DNA of 49,981 nucleotides from contig JAJYNJ010000027.1 in assembly GCA_021786385.1 (NCBI GenBank), positions 189,908 to 239,888 of the forward strand, read 5' to 3'. The notes beneath the pieces are model-generated. The model saw only the letters and a program-made list of their open reading frames with translations, was not told the origin of the DNA and searched no databases. The translations under genes and the position numbers were made by a program. Source of the DNA: Chloroflexota bacterium. Its GTDB lineage: Bacteria > Chloroflexota > Limnocylindria > Limnocylindrales > CSP1-4. Each line of letters begins with the position of its first letter. Within the stretch, counting starts at the first letter, position 1. This document shows, piece after piece, positions 7,964-16,191 of this stretch.

Positions 7964-9430
7964 CTACGCCTCCGGAGGTCCGGGTGCCTGCTCGGCCGCC
8001 GCCAGCTGCGCCGCATCGGCGGCACCGGAGAGCAGCGGGTCGTGCACGACCTCCAGCGGCCCCCACGCTGCGGGGAGCTCTCGTTCGATGCGGGCGGCGT
8101 CCCCCACCAGGACCACGCTCGCCTCGCCCGCATGCACGTGCGAGGCGGCCGCCAGCACCTGCTCGGCCGTGACCGCCGCGATGGCCGGCCGGTACCGGTC
8201 GAGCTCGTCGTCCGGCAGGCCCAGCGCCACGAGCCCGGCGATCGCCGCCACCACCTGCGACGCCGACTCGAACCGGAGCGGAAACACGCCGATCAGGAAA
8301 TCGCGCGCGGCATCCAGCTCCTCCGGGGCCGGCGGCTCCTGGGGCAGCCGCGCCAGCACATCGAGCGCATCGCGGATCGCCGGCACGGTGACGTCGGTCT
8401 GCACCGCCATCCGCACCGCAAACGGGCCGGCGGCGCGACGGAGATCGAACCCCGCATGGACGCTGTAGGTGTACCCGCGCTCCTCGCGCAGCAGCCGTTG
8501 CAGGCGCGAGTCGAACAGCCCGCCCAGGATCGCGCTCATGACCACCACCGCGTGGTAGTCGGGGATACGCCGCGGGAGCCCGACGTGCCCGATCCGCACC
8601 TCGGTCTGCGGCGAGCCCGGCCGGTCGACGATCACCACCCGCCGACCGGTCGGGTTGGGCGTCGCGTCGATCTCGACGGGGGCCGGCGGCTCTCCGGCCG
8701 CCGTCCAGGTACCAAAGCGCTCCGCGACGAGGTCGATCACCGGGATGCCGCCGAGATCCCCAGCCACGATCAGCGTGGCCCGCCGGGGGTCGCACAGCGC
8801 CGCGTAACGAGCCACCAGGGCGTCCCGGTCGAGGCCGGGTACGGTCTCCTCGGTCCCCGCCGTGGGCCGGGCGAACGGGGAACGCGGCGCGTAGATGGTG
8901 GCGGCGAACGCACGCTCGGCCCGCCGATGCGGGTCCGCCCGCGCCTGGAGCAGGTCGTACAGGCGCTCGTCGCGCAGCCTGACCACCTCCGCGTCGGGGA
9001 AGGTCGGCTCGAGCATCACCTCGGCAAGCAGCCCCAGCGCCGCCGCCAGGTTGCGCCGCGGCACGTCGACCGTGCCAACCGTCGTCTCCCATCCCGCGCC
9101 CGCCTGCAGGCCGGCCCCCAGGCGTTCGGCCGCCTCGATCAGTCCGACCGCGTCGTGGTGCGCCGTGCCCTCGGTGAGCGCCTCGGCGGTGAGCACGGTG
9201 ACGCCGGCCTGCGAGGCGTCCTCCGCACCGGCGCCGCCCTCGAGCACCAACTGTGCCGTCAGCAGCGGCCGTCCGGGGAGCTGGGCGACGAGCACCGTCA
9301 GCCCGTTCGCCAGCACCGTGCGAGTGAAGCCAGGGAAACGGTACGGGCGTGGCGTGCCGGGGAGCGGACGCCTGTCGAGCACGTCCAGACTCCCCACCGC
9401 ATGCGGACGCTCCGGAACCCCGCTCGTCAT
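7964..9430 (-). CDS. M16-family peptidase-like protein lacking the zinc motif
   Basis: A 488-residue M16B-type protein (two repeated alpha/beta domains). The usual HxxEH zinc motif in the N-terminal domain is missing; the corresponding stretch is AEDASQAGVTVLTAEAL. The second domain keeps the family Arg/Tyr loop (LLREERGYTYSVHAGFD). It should be the non-catalytic partner of the zinc-containing gene just upstream, as in mitochondrial processing peptidase alpha/beta and many bacterial M16B pairs. The ATG at 9428-9430 overlaps the stop of that gene (ATGA), so the two are made together. A longer frame upstream is antisense-like composition and was not used. Confidence 0.9.
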   Translation of the reverse strand: MTSGVPERPHAVGSLDVLDRRPLPGTPRPYRFPGFTRTVLANGLTVLVAQLPGRPLLTAQLVLEGGAGAEDASQAGVTVLTAEALTEGTAHHDAVGLIEAAERLGAGLQAGAGWETTVGTVDVPRRNLAAALGLLAEVMLEPTFPDAEVVRLRDERLYDLLQARADPHRRAERAFAATIYAPRSPFARPTAGTEETVPGLDRDALVARYAALCDPRRATLIVAGDLGGIPVIDLVAERFGTWTAAGEPPAPVEIDATPNPTGRRVVIVDRPGSPQTEVRIGHVGLPRRIPDYHAVVVMSAILGGLFDSRLQRLLREERGYTYSVHAGFDLRRAAGPFAVRMAVQTDVTVPAIRDALDVLARLPQEPPAPEELDAARDFLIGVFPLRFESASQVVAAIAGLVALGLPDDELDRYRPAIAAVTAEQVLAAASHVHAGEASVVLVGDAARIERELPAAWGPLEVVHDPLLSGAADAAQLAAAEQAPGPPEA

Positions 9431-10740
9431 GCTGCGGCCTCCCGTTCCGCACCCGCCGCGGGGACGTACGTGAGGACCGCCACGTTGTCTGGACGGACCA
9501 CGTCGGCCACGACCCGCTGGATCGTGGCCGCGTCCACGGCGAGGTACCGCGAGAGCTGCTCGTTGATCAGCCCCGGGCGATCGAACAACGTGGCGTACAT
9601 GGCCAGCCGATCGGCGACCTCCTCGACCCGCCCGAGCGCGGCGAGCTCCTCCGACTCGATGAGCGCCCGGGCGCGCGCCAGCTCGTCCTCCGTGACCGGC
9701 ACCTGCGTCAACCGCGCCAGCTCCTCTCGCACCGTGGCCTCGACCGTGGCCGCGTCGCTCTCCGGCCGCACCGTGGCCCAACCTGCCAGGACCGAGCCTC
9801 CCTCGACCAGCGGCAGCATGAAGAGCACCACGTCCTGGGCGATGCGGAGCTCGCGCACGAGGCGTCGGTAGAGACGGCTCCCCTGGCCCCCCGCGGCGAT
9901 CTGCGTCGCGACCTCGAGCGCATCGAACGCCGGGGTCCCGAACGGCGGCGTGCGGAACCCGAGGTGGACGCGCGCCAGCGGCACGCGATCCGGGATCGTC
10001 TCCCGGACCTCGCTGCCGATCCGCGGCGGCAGACTCAGATCGCCGAGCGGTGGGATCCCGGGACTCGGGGGGATCGGCTCGAAGTACCGCCGCGCGGCCC
10101 GCAGCGCTTCGTCCGGTTCGACGTCGCCCGCGATCGCGAGGACCGCGTTGTCGGGCGCGTAGTACGTCTGGAAGAAGGCACGCACGTCCTCCAGCGAGGC
10201 CGCATCGAGGTCCGCCATCGAGCCGATCGGCGTGTGGTGGTAGGGGTGGTCCGGGGGCATGACCGCCGCGAGCAGACGTTCGTAGAAGGACCCGTACGGC
10301 CGGTTGTCGTAACTCTGCCGCTTCTCGTTCTTGACGACGTCGCGCTGGTTGTCCAGGTTTTCCTGGGTGAGCGCATCGAGCAGGGTCGCCATGCGGTCGG
10401 CCTCGAGCCAGAGCCCGAGCTCGAAGCGATGCGACGGCAGCGTCTCGAAGTAGTTCGTGCGGTCGAAGTAGGTCGTCCCGTTCACGACGCCGCCCGCGGC
10501 CTGGACGATCGCGAGGTGTTCGGCTTTCCGGACATGCCGCGACCCCTGGAACATCAAGTGTTCGAAGAGGTGGGCGAATCCGGTCCGGCCCGGGCGTTCG
10601 TGCTTGGACCCCACGTCATACCAGACATTGATCGCCACGACCGGCGCCAGGTGGTCGGGCGCGACGATGACGCGCAGCCCGTTCGCCAGACGCGCATCGA
10701 CGAAGCGGACCACGGGGACGCTCGGGTCGATCCCGGGCAT
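9427..10740 (-). CDS. M16-family zinc metallopeptidase (catalytic subunit)
   Basis: A 437-residue pitrilysin-fold peptidase. The inverted zinc motif H57-LFE-H61 is intact (FAHLFEHLMF). A conserved downstream glutamate in VVKNEKRQ (E139) completes the metal site. Residues to about 220 form the catalytic domain and the rest the second domain. The ATG at 10738-10740 is chosen because GGGAGGT sits 3-4 nt upstream and the fold starts just after it. It pairs with the following zinc-less M16 gene (ATGA overlap). Substrate is unknown; homologues degrade peptides or process precursors. No signal peptide is visible. Confidence 0.94.
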   Translation of the reverse strand: MPGIDPSVPVVRFVDARLANGLRVIVAPDHLAPVVAINVWYDVGSKHERPGRTGFAHLFEHLMFQGSRHVRKAEHLAIVQAAGGVVNGTTYFDRTNYFETLPSHRFELGLWLEADRMATLLDALTQENLDNQRDVVKNEKRQSYDNRPYGSFYERLLAAVMPPDHPYHHTPIGSMADLDAASLEDVRAFFQTYYAPDNAVLAIAGDVEPDEALRAARRYFEPIPPSPGIPPLGDLSLPPRIGSEVRETIPDRVPLARVHLGFRTPPFGTPAFDALEVATQIAAGGQGSRLYRRLVRELRIAQDVVLFMLPLVEGGSVLAGWATVRPESDAATVEATVREELARLTQVPVTEDELARARALIESEELAALGRVEEVADRLAMYATLFDRPGLINEQLSRYLAVDAATIQRVVADVVRPDNVAVLTYVPAAGAEREAAA

Positions 10741-10910
10741 GCGACCTCCCATCTGAACGAGCACGGGTGCGTGAAGAGGCCGCGCCGCAGAGGCGCGACG
10801 CTCCGATTGTGCCACCCTCGCTTCCGCTGCGCGCGGCGCCGTCCGCCCGACTGTCCACGGCCGACGCCGCAAGCGAGGAGCGTCCGCGCCACCGCTGCGC
10901 GTCAGGCTAG

Positions 10911-10962
10911 CCGGTAGAGGACCAGGCCCGCCACCACGCCGACGTGCGGAGAGCTCTACCGG
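10911..10962. repeat. inverted repeat with 9-bp perfect arms between carB and the M16 pair
   Basis: CCGGTAGAG at 10911-10919 and CTCTACCGG at 10954-10962 are perfect complements separated by 34 nt, in the 280-bp gap after carB. A smaller hairpin (CGCGCC-N5-GGCGCG, 10781-10797) lies nearer the peptidase start. Either could end carB transcription, but neither is followed by a T-run. Confidence 0.4.
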
Positions 10963-11020
10963 GCCGATCTTGCAGCTGCCAGGCCGGTACCCCCGGCGAC
11001 CACGGCGAGGTCCATGCCGC

Positions 11021-14000
11021 TCACTTCGTACCCGGGGCGCGCCCCGACCTCGCCGCGCGGCCGGCGACCGCGGCGGGTGCCCGCGACGCCATACCGCCCG
11101 GCTGCCAATCGTCCAACGGGCGCACGTCGCCACAAGCCGCCAGCACCGCGGGATCGAGCGAGCGAGCCGCCTCGATCGCCGTCTCGATCGTGGTGAAGCA
11201 GAGGATCCCCTCGGCGACCGTCGCCTGGCGGATGTGGGCCGCGTCGCGGACCACTCCGGTCTCCGGCGACGGCGTGTTCACCACGAGGCGCACCTCCCCC
11301 GATGAGATCGCCGCCAGGATGTCCGGATCGCGGCCGCCGTCTTCGTCGACCCGCCCGACCTCGCGTACGGTGTGCCCCAGGACACGCAGCGCCGTCGCGG
11401 TGCCATGCGTCGCCGCGAACCGGTAGCCCGCCTCCGCCAGCGCGGTGGCAAGTTCGCCCAGCCGCGGTTTGTCGCGATCGGCCAGCGATAGCAGAGCGAG
11501 CGCGCCGTCGGGTCCCGGCAGCGGCGGGCGCAGCGACGCTGCCAGCAGCGATTTGGCCATCGCGACCCGCGGGTCTTCGTGGATCCCGATCACCTCGCCG
11601 GTCGAGCGCATGGCAGGTCCCAGCGAGGGATCGACCCCTCGCAGCTTGGAGGTCGAGAAGACGGGGGCCTTCACCGCGGTGAACGGCGGCGGCGGTAGCA
11701 GACCGTCGGGCCAGCCGAGCTGGTCGAGCGTGGCCCCCAGCGCGATGCGCGTCGCCAAGTCGACCATCGGGACGCCCGTGACCTTGGAGAGGAACGGGAC
11801 CGTGCGGCTCGCCCGCGGGTTCACCTCGAGCAGGTACACGCCGTCGTCACGGACGATGAACTGCGCGTTCAGCAACCCGCGGGCACCGAGGGCCAGCGCA
11901 ACCCGGCGCAGGCTCTCGAGGATCAGGTCGCGATCGCCCGCGCCGAGGCGCCGGGGCGGGTAGACGCCGATCGAGTCGCCCGAATGCACGCCCGCGCGCT
12001 CGACGTGCTCGATCAGCCCCGGCACCAGCATCCGCTCACCGTCGCAGACCGCGTCGACGTCGACCTCCAGCCCTTCGAGGTAGGCATCGATGCGGACCGG
12101 GCGGTCCGGGTCCACGACGGCGGCCGCCCGCAGGTGCGCGGCGAGCTCCGACGGCCCGTAGGCGAAGTCGATCGCGAGCCCGCCGATGACGAAGCTCGGG
12201 CGGACGATCACCGGGTAGCCGACCCGGCGGGCCACTTCGAGCGCCTCCTCGATCGAGCTCGCCATGCCCCCAGGCGGTTGTGGGATCCCCAGCCGGTCCA
12301 CCAGGGCCGCGAATTTCGTGCGCTCCTCGGCCAGCTCGATCGTCTCGAGGTCCGTCCCGAGCAGCGGCACCCCCGCCGCCGCGAGGGGCGCGGCGAGGTT
12401 GAGCGGCGTCTGGCCGCCGAACTGCACCAGCGCGCCGAGTGGCCCGCCCCCAGACCCCGCTGACCCAGCGCGGGGATCGACCGCGTCGGCGTCGAGCCCG
12501 CCCTCGGCGCGCACCACGGCCAAGATGCTCTCGACGTCGAGCGGCTCGAAGTAGAGACGGGACGAGGCGTCGAAGTCGGTCGAGACCGTCTCCGGGTTCG
12601 AGTTCACCATCACCGCCTGCCAGCCGTCCGCGCGCAGCGTCTCCGCCGCGCGCACGGCGCAGTAGTCGAACTCGATCCCCTGCCCGATCCGCACGGGCCC
12701 CGAGCCGATCACCAGGGCGGCCGGACGAGCCACGGAAGGCGCCTCTGGCGGGGATCCCGCCGCCGCATACGTCGAGTAGAAGTAGGGCGTGGCGGCGGCG
12801 AACTCCGCGGCGCACGTGTCGACCATCGCGTAGCCCGGCTCCAACCCCATCGCGTGCCGCTGCGCGGCGACGGCTGCCGGCGACAACCCGGTGAGGGTCG
12901 CGATGTCCCGATCGCCGAAGGCGGCCCGTTTGGCCGCCACCAGCAGCGCCTCGGGGATGCGGCCGCTGCGCGCCGTTTCGCGGCGCGCAGCTCGCAGGCG
13001 CCTCTCCAGGTCGACCAGCCGTTCCATCTCGGCCAGGAACCACGGCGCGATCCCGGTGACCTGTTGCAGCTCCTGAGCCGGGATCCCGCGCCGCAGGAGC
13101 GCCAGCAGGCGCCACAGGCGCGAATCGGAGGGGGCGAGGAAGCGCCGCAGGACGACCGGCCTGGCCGCGGCGACCGCGTTGGCACGGTTGGCGCAGACCA
13201 GACCGTCATCGCCGACGAACACCTCGCCCACCAAGTCCTCGCGACGGAGCGTGTCGGGACCACCGCTGCGCCGCGTGGCCAACCCCCCATGCGGCCCTCG
13301 ACCGGCACCGCCGACGCGCACCGGCCCGGCCAGGTAGTCGAGCGTCGGACCCCAGGCCGGGTCTTCGACGAGGAGCCCCGCCCCCGCCTGCTCGAGGCCG
13401 CGCAGGGCCTTGTTGAGCGCGGCGCCGAAGGTGCGGTCGATCGCCATCACCTCGCCCGTCGCCTTCATCTGCGAGCCCAACGTGCGGTCGGCGCCCGGGA
13501 ACTTGTCGAAGGGGAAGCGCGGCAGTTTGATCACGACGTAGTCGAGGGCGGGCTCGAAGGCGGCCACGGTGGTCCCGGTGATGGCGTTCGGGATCTCCGC
13601 CAGGCGCCGGCCGATCGCGATTTGGGCGGCCACCCGCGCGATCGGGTAGCCCGTCGCCTTCGACGCCAGCGCCGAGGAGCGACTCACCCGCGGGTTCACC
13701 TCGATGACGGCGTGCTCTCGTCCATCGGGTGAGAGCGCGAACTGCACGTTGCAGCCGCCCTCGACGCCGAGCGCGCGGATGATCGCGAGCGCGGCTGAGC
13801 GGAGCCGTTGGTGCACCTGGTCGGGCAGCGTCTGGACGGGCGCCACCACGATCGAGTCGCCCGTGTGGACGCCCAGTGGGTCGACGTTCTCCATCGAGCA
13901 GACGGCGATGCAGGTGTCAGCGGCGTCGCGCATCACCTCGTACTCGATCTCCTGCCAACCGACCAGGCAGCGCTCGACGATCACCTGACCGATCGGGCTC

Positions 14001-14659
14001 GCGCGGAGGCCGGCCCGCACGCGTTCCTCATAGGACGCCACGGTTTCGACGATCCCACCGCCGGTGCCGCCGAGCGTGAACGCGGGGCGGATGATCGCCG
14101 GCAGACCGATCCGCTCGAGCGCCCGCGCGGCCGAGGCCCGGCGTTCCTCGGCGCTGGCCCCCTGCACGATCTCCGACGGCGGGTACGGCTGGCCGATCCG
14201 CTCGAGCAGGGCGCGGAACCGCTCGCGGTCCTCGGCCATCTCGATCGCCTCGAGCGGGGTACCGAGCAGCGGTACGCCCGTGCGCGTCAACACGCCCTCC
14301 CGCGCAAGCGCCACGGCCAGGTTGAGCGCGGTCTGGCCCCCCAGGCCGGCGAGGATCCCGTCCGGGCGCTCACGCTCGATGATCCGCTCGACGGTCTCCA
14401 CGGTGAGCGGCTCGAGATAGACCACGTCGGCGACGCCGGGGTCGGTCATGATCGTCGCCGGGTTCGAGTTCAGCAGGATCGTGCGAACCCCCTCGTCGCG
14501 CAGCGCCCGGCAGGCCTGGGTCCCCGCGTAGTCGAACTCGGCCGCCTGCCCGATCACCACGGGCCCTGAGCCGAGGATCAGCACGGTGCGCGGCCGCTCG
14601 CGGCGCGCCTCCGACCCGACCGTCCGGCCGGACCGGCCCGCCGCTCTTCCCTTGCTCAC
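11021..14659 (-). CDS. carB: carbamoyl-phosphate synthase large subunit
   Basis: A 1212-residue CarB, which makes carbamoyl phosphate from bicarbonate, ammonia (from CarA) and two ATP for arginine and pyrimidine synthesis. Both synthetase halves are present: N-terminal ATP-grasp (VLILGSGPVVIGQAAEFDYAGTQA at about 26, GGTGGGI at about 195) and C-terminal ATP-grasp (LVIGSGPVRIGQGIEFDY at about 662), then an MGS-like allosteric domain (from about 1060). It is about 130 residues longer than the usual 1070, with a Gly/Arg-rich insert around 455-480 in the oligomerisation region and a basic Ala-rich C-terminus. In the second half the family GGRAM motif reads GGLAI. The GTG start overlaps the carA stop (GTGA). 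Confidence 0.97.
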   Translation of the reverse strand: MSKGRAAGRSGRTVGSEARRERPRTVLILGSGPVVIGQAAEFDYAGTQACRALRDEGVRTILLNSNPATIMTDPGVADVVYLEPLTVETVERIIERERPDGILAGLGGQTALNLAVALAREGVLTRTGVPLLGTPLEAIEMAEDRERFRALLERIGQPYPPSEIVQGASAEERRASAARALERIGLPAIIRPAFTLGGTGGGIVETVASYEERVRAGLRASPIGQVIVERCLVGWQEIEYEVMRDAADTCIAVCSMENVDPLGVHTGDSIVVAPVQTLPDQVHQRLRSAALAIIRALGVEGGCNVQFALSPDGREHAVIEVNPRVSRSSALASKATGYPIARVAAQIAIGRRLAEIPNAITGTTVAAFEPALDYVVIKLPRFPFDKFPGADRTLGSQMKATGEVMAIDRTFGAALNKALRGLEQAGAGLLVEDPAWGPTLDYLAGPVRVGGAGRGPHGGLATRRSGGPDTLRREDLVGEVFVGDDGLVCANRANAVAAARPVVLRRFLAPSDSRLWRLLALLRRGIPAQELQQVTGIAPWFLAEMERLVDLERRLRAARRETARSGRIPEALLVAAKRAAFGDRDIATLTGLSPAAVAAQRHAMGLEPGYAMVDTCAAEFAAATPYFYSTYAAAGSPPEAPSVARPAALVIGSGPVRIGQGIEFDYCAVRAAETLRADGWQAVMVNSNPETVSTDFDASSRLYFEPLDVESILAVVRAEGGLDADAVDPRAGSAGSGGGPLGALVQFGGQTPLNLAAPLAAAGVPLLGTDLETIELAEERTKFAALVDRLGIPQPPGGMASSIEEALEVARRVGYPVIVRPSFVIGGLAIDFAYGPSELAAHLRAAAVVDPDRPVRIDAYLEGLEVDVDAVCDGERMLVPGLIEHVERAGVHSGDSIGVYPPRRLGAGDRDLILESLRRVALALGARGLLNAQFIVRDDGVYLLEVNPRASRTVPFLSKVTGVPMVDLATRIALGATLDQLGWPDGLLPPPPFTAVKAPVFSTSKLRGVDPSLGPAMRSTGEVIGIHEDPRVAMAKSLLAASLRPPLPGPDGALALLSLADRDKPRLGELATALAEAGYRFAATHGTATALRVLGHTVREVGRVDEDGGRDPDILAAISSGEVRLVVNTPSPETGVVRDAAHIRQATVAEGILCFTTIETAIEAARSLDPAVLAACGDVRPLDDWQPGGMASRAPAAVAGRAARSGRAPGTK

Positions 14660-15777
14660 CGCAGCACCGGCCGAATCGGGCCGCGGTCGGCGCGCCGGAT
14701 CTGGTCGACGAACCGGTCGAAGACCTCGAGGGCGTCGAGCGGCCCCGGCGACCCTTCCGGGTGGTACTGGACCGATTCGATCGGCAGCTCGGCGTGGCGT
14801 AAGCCCTCGACCGAGCCATCGTTCAGGTTCCGCTGGCTGACGTAGAAGCCGCTCGAGGCGGGGATGCTCTCCCCGACCACCTGGACCTCGTGGTTCTGCG
14901 CGGTCACCTGCACGCGTCCCGAACCCAGATCCTCCACCGGGTGGTTGGCGCCGTGGTGGCCAAAGCGCAGACGGCGCGTTTCGCCGCCGGCCGCGAGCCC
15001 CACCAGCTGGTGGCCCAGGCAGATCCCGAGGAGTGGCCGTCCGTCCGCGATGGCGACCCGGGCCAGCGCTACCGGCCCCGCCAGCCGCGCGGGATCGCCG
15101 GGGCCCGGGGAAAGCACCAGCCCGTCGATCTCGGCCGCCAGCGCCGCGGCGGCGGTCGCACTGTGGGGCAGCACCCGGACACGGGCGCCGCGCCGACGCA
15201 AGCCACGCACGATGTTGGCCTTGAGTCCGAAGTCCACGACCGCAACCAGCGGCCCGCTCCCCATGCCGACGTCGTACGGGTCCGGCGCGGAGACCTGCCC
15301 GACGAAGTCCTGCTCCTCCCAGCGGGGCAGCGCGCGGGCCGCCTCGACCGCCGCCTCCCGGTCCACCTCGCCCGGAGCGGTGACGAACGCGCGCTGCGTG
15401 CCCGTCTCGCGGAGATGTCGCGCCAGAGCGCGCGTGTCGACTCCCGCGATGGCGGGCACATCATGGGCGCGCAGCAGATGGACGACCTGCCGCGCCCGGC
15501 CCATGACGGCCGCGGTGGCGTGCGCGACGACGAGTGCCCGTAGCCACGGCCGCTCGGACTGGTCGTCCTCCACCAAGCGCCCGTAGTTGCCGATCAGCGG
15601 ATAGGTCATCACGACGACCTGGCCGGCGTACGAGGGGTCCGTACAGACCTCCTGGTAGCCGGTCTGGCTCGTGTTCGCCACGAGATCGCCGCCAGCGCCG
15701 AGCGGCGCCCCAAAGGCGATCCCCGGGAAGACGGTGCCGTCCTCGAGGGCCACCAGCGCCGGCCCGTGCGCCCCCAC
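14656..15777 (-). CDS. carA: carbamoyl-phosphate synthase small subunit (glutamine amidotransferase)
   Basis: CarA, which hydrolyses glutamine and passes ammonia to CarB. The N-terminal CPSase domain (LVALEDGTVFPGIAFGA...NTSQTGYQE) is followed by a class I amidotransferase domain with nucleophile Cys in LLGICLGHQLV and the His-Glu pair in YHPEGSPGP. The GTG at 15775-15777 gives 373 residues, close to the usual 375-380. A longer form is possible: a strong AAAGGAG (15913-15919) stands 6 nt before an in-frame CTG at 15904-15906, which would add 43 poorly conserved residues. The gene overlaps carB by GTGA. The control region shared with the divergent malic enzyme gene contains a perfect 26-bp palindrome. 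Confidence 0.95.
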   Translation of the reverse strand: MGAHGPALVALEDGTVFPGIAFGAPLGAGGDLVANTSQTGYQEVCTDPSYAGQVVVMTYPLIGNYGRLVEDDQSERPWLRALVVAHATAAVMGRARQVVHLLRAHDVPAIAGVDTRALARHLRETGTQRAFVTAPGEVDREAAVEAARALPRWEEQDFVGQVSAPDPYDVGMGSGPLVAVVDFGLKANIVRGLRRRGARVRVLPHSATAAAALAAEIDGLVLSPGPGDPARLAGPVALARVAIADGRPLLGICLGHQLVGLAAGGETRRLRFGHHGANHPVEDLGSGRVQVTAQNHEVQVVGESIPASSGFYVSQRNLNDGSVEGLRHAELPIESVQYHPEGSPGPLDALEVFDRFVDQIRRADRGPIRPVLR

Positions 15778-16065
15778 CCGCGGATCGACGACGGCGTCGG
15801 CGGGGAGGGGAAATGGGAAGCGCGACGGCGCGATCGCGCGGGCACCGGCGGGGCGATGACCCCGAGCGGCCCCGCAGGCGTCACGGTCTGCAGTGGATGG
15901 ATACAGCGTCGTCTCCTTTGTCGGTCTCACCGGACCGATCGCGCCGACCAGGGGGCCGGACCGCCGGCCTCTCCGGGCCGGATCACGAGGACGGCCGTAG
16001 CGTACACCGTGTCGGCGCCTCGGGGCACCACGCGGCCTGGCGCGGCCGGATGCATCATTCTCGCA

Positions 16066-16091
16066 CAGATCTGCATGACTATGCAGATCTG
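16066..16091. promoter_or_regulatory. perfect 26-bp palindromic operator candidate
   Basis: CAGATCTGCAT and ATGCAGATCTG are exact inverted copies separated by GACT. The site is about 100 bp before malic enzyme and 160-290 bp before carA, depending on the start. The core TGCAT-N4-ATGCA has the 18-bp spacing of ARG boxes bound by ArgR, which controls carAB in several bacteria; that link is inference. No T-run follows, so a terminator is less likely. Confidence 0.6.
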
Positions 16092-16179
16092 GCCCCCGCG
16101 GCCGCGCAACGCGGCGATATGCCCCGGCGCTCCAGTGACGCGCGGTCCGATCGGCACTTCCCGGGCCACCCAACCCGCG

Positions 16180-16185
16180 TATCCT
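16180..16185 (+). promoter_or_regulatory. -10 element (TATCCT) for leaderless malic enzyme mRNA
   Basis: TATCCT is followed by 6 nt and then the GTG at 16192. There is no Shine-Dalgarno sequence in the preceding 20 nt. Confidence 0.5.
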
Positions 16186-16191
16186 CCGGCC

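Larger units (their letters stand above)
15778..16191. other. divergent control region between carAB and malic enzyme
   Basis: These 414 bp hold the promoters of two divergent units. Visible elements are an AAAGGAG ribosome-site sequence facing carA (15913-15919), a perfect inverted repeat (16066-16091) and a -10 hexamer TATCCT for malic enzyme (16180-16185). If carA really starts at the CTG, the region shrinks to 285 bp. No separate gene is evident. Confidence 0.6.

Noticed and set aside
7340-9871. 843-codon plus-strand frame opposite the M16/MFS genes
   Set aside because: Composition of an antisense shadow; no start signals.
10900-11016. Two short minus-strand frames after carB (19 and about 17 residues, the second ending GVVAGLVLYRLA) that could be a frameshifted small membrane protein
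   Set aside because: Too short to support, and the hydrophobic pattern can arise by chance in this composition.
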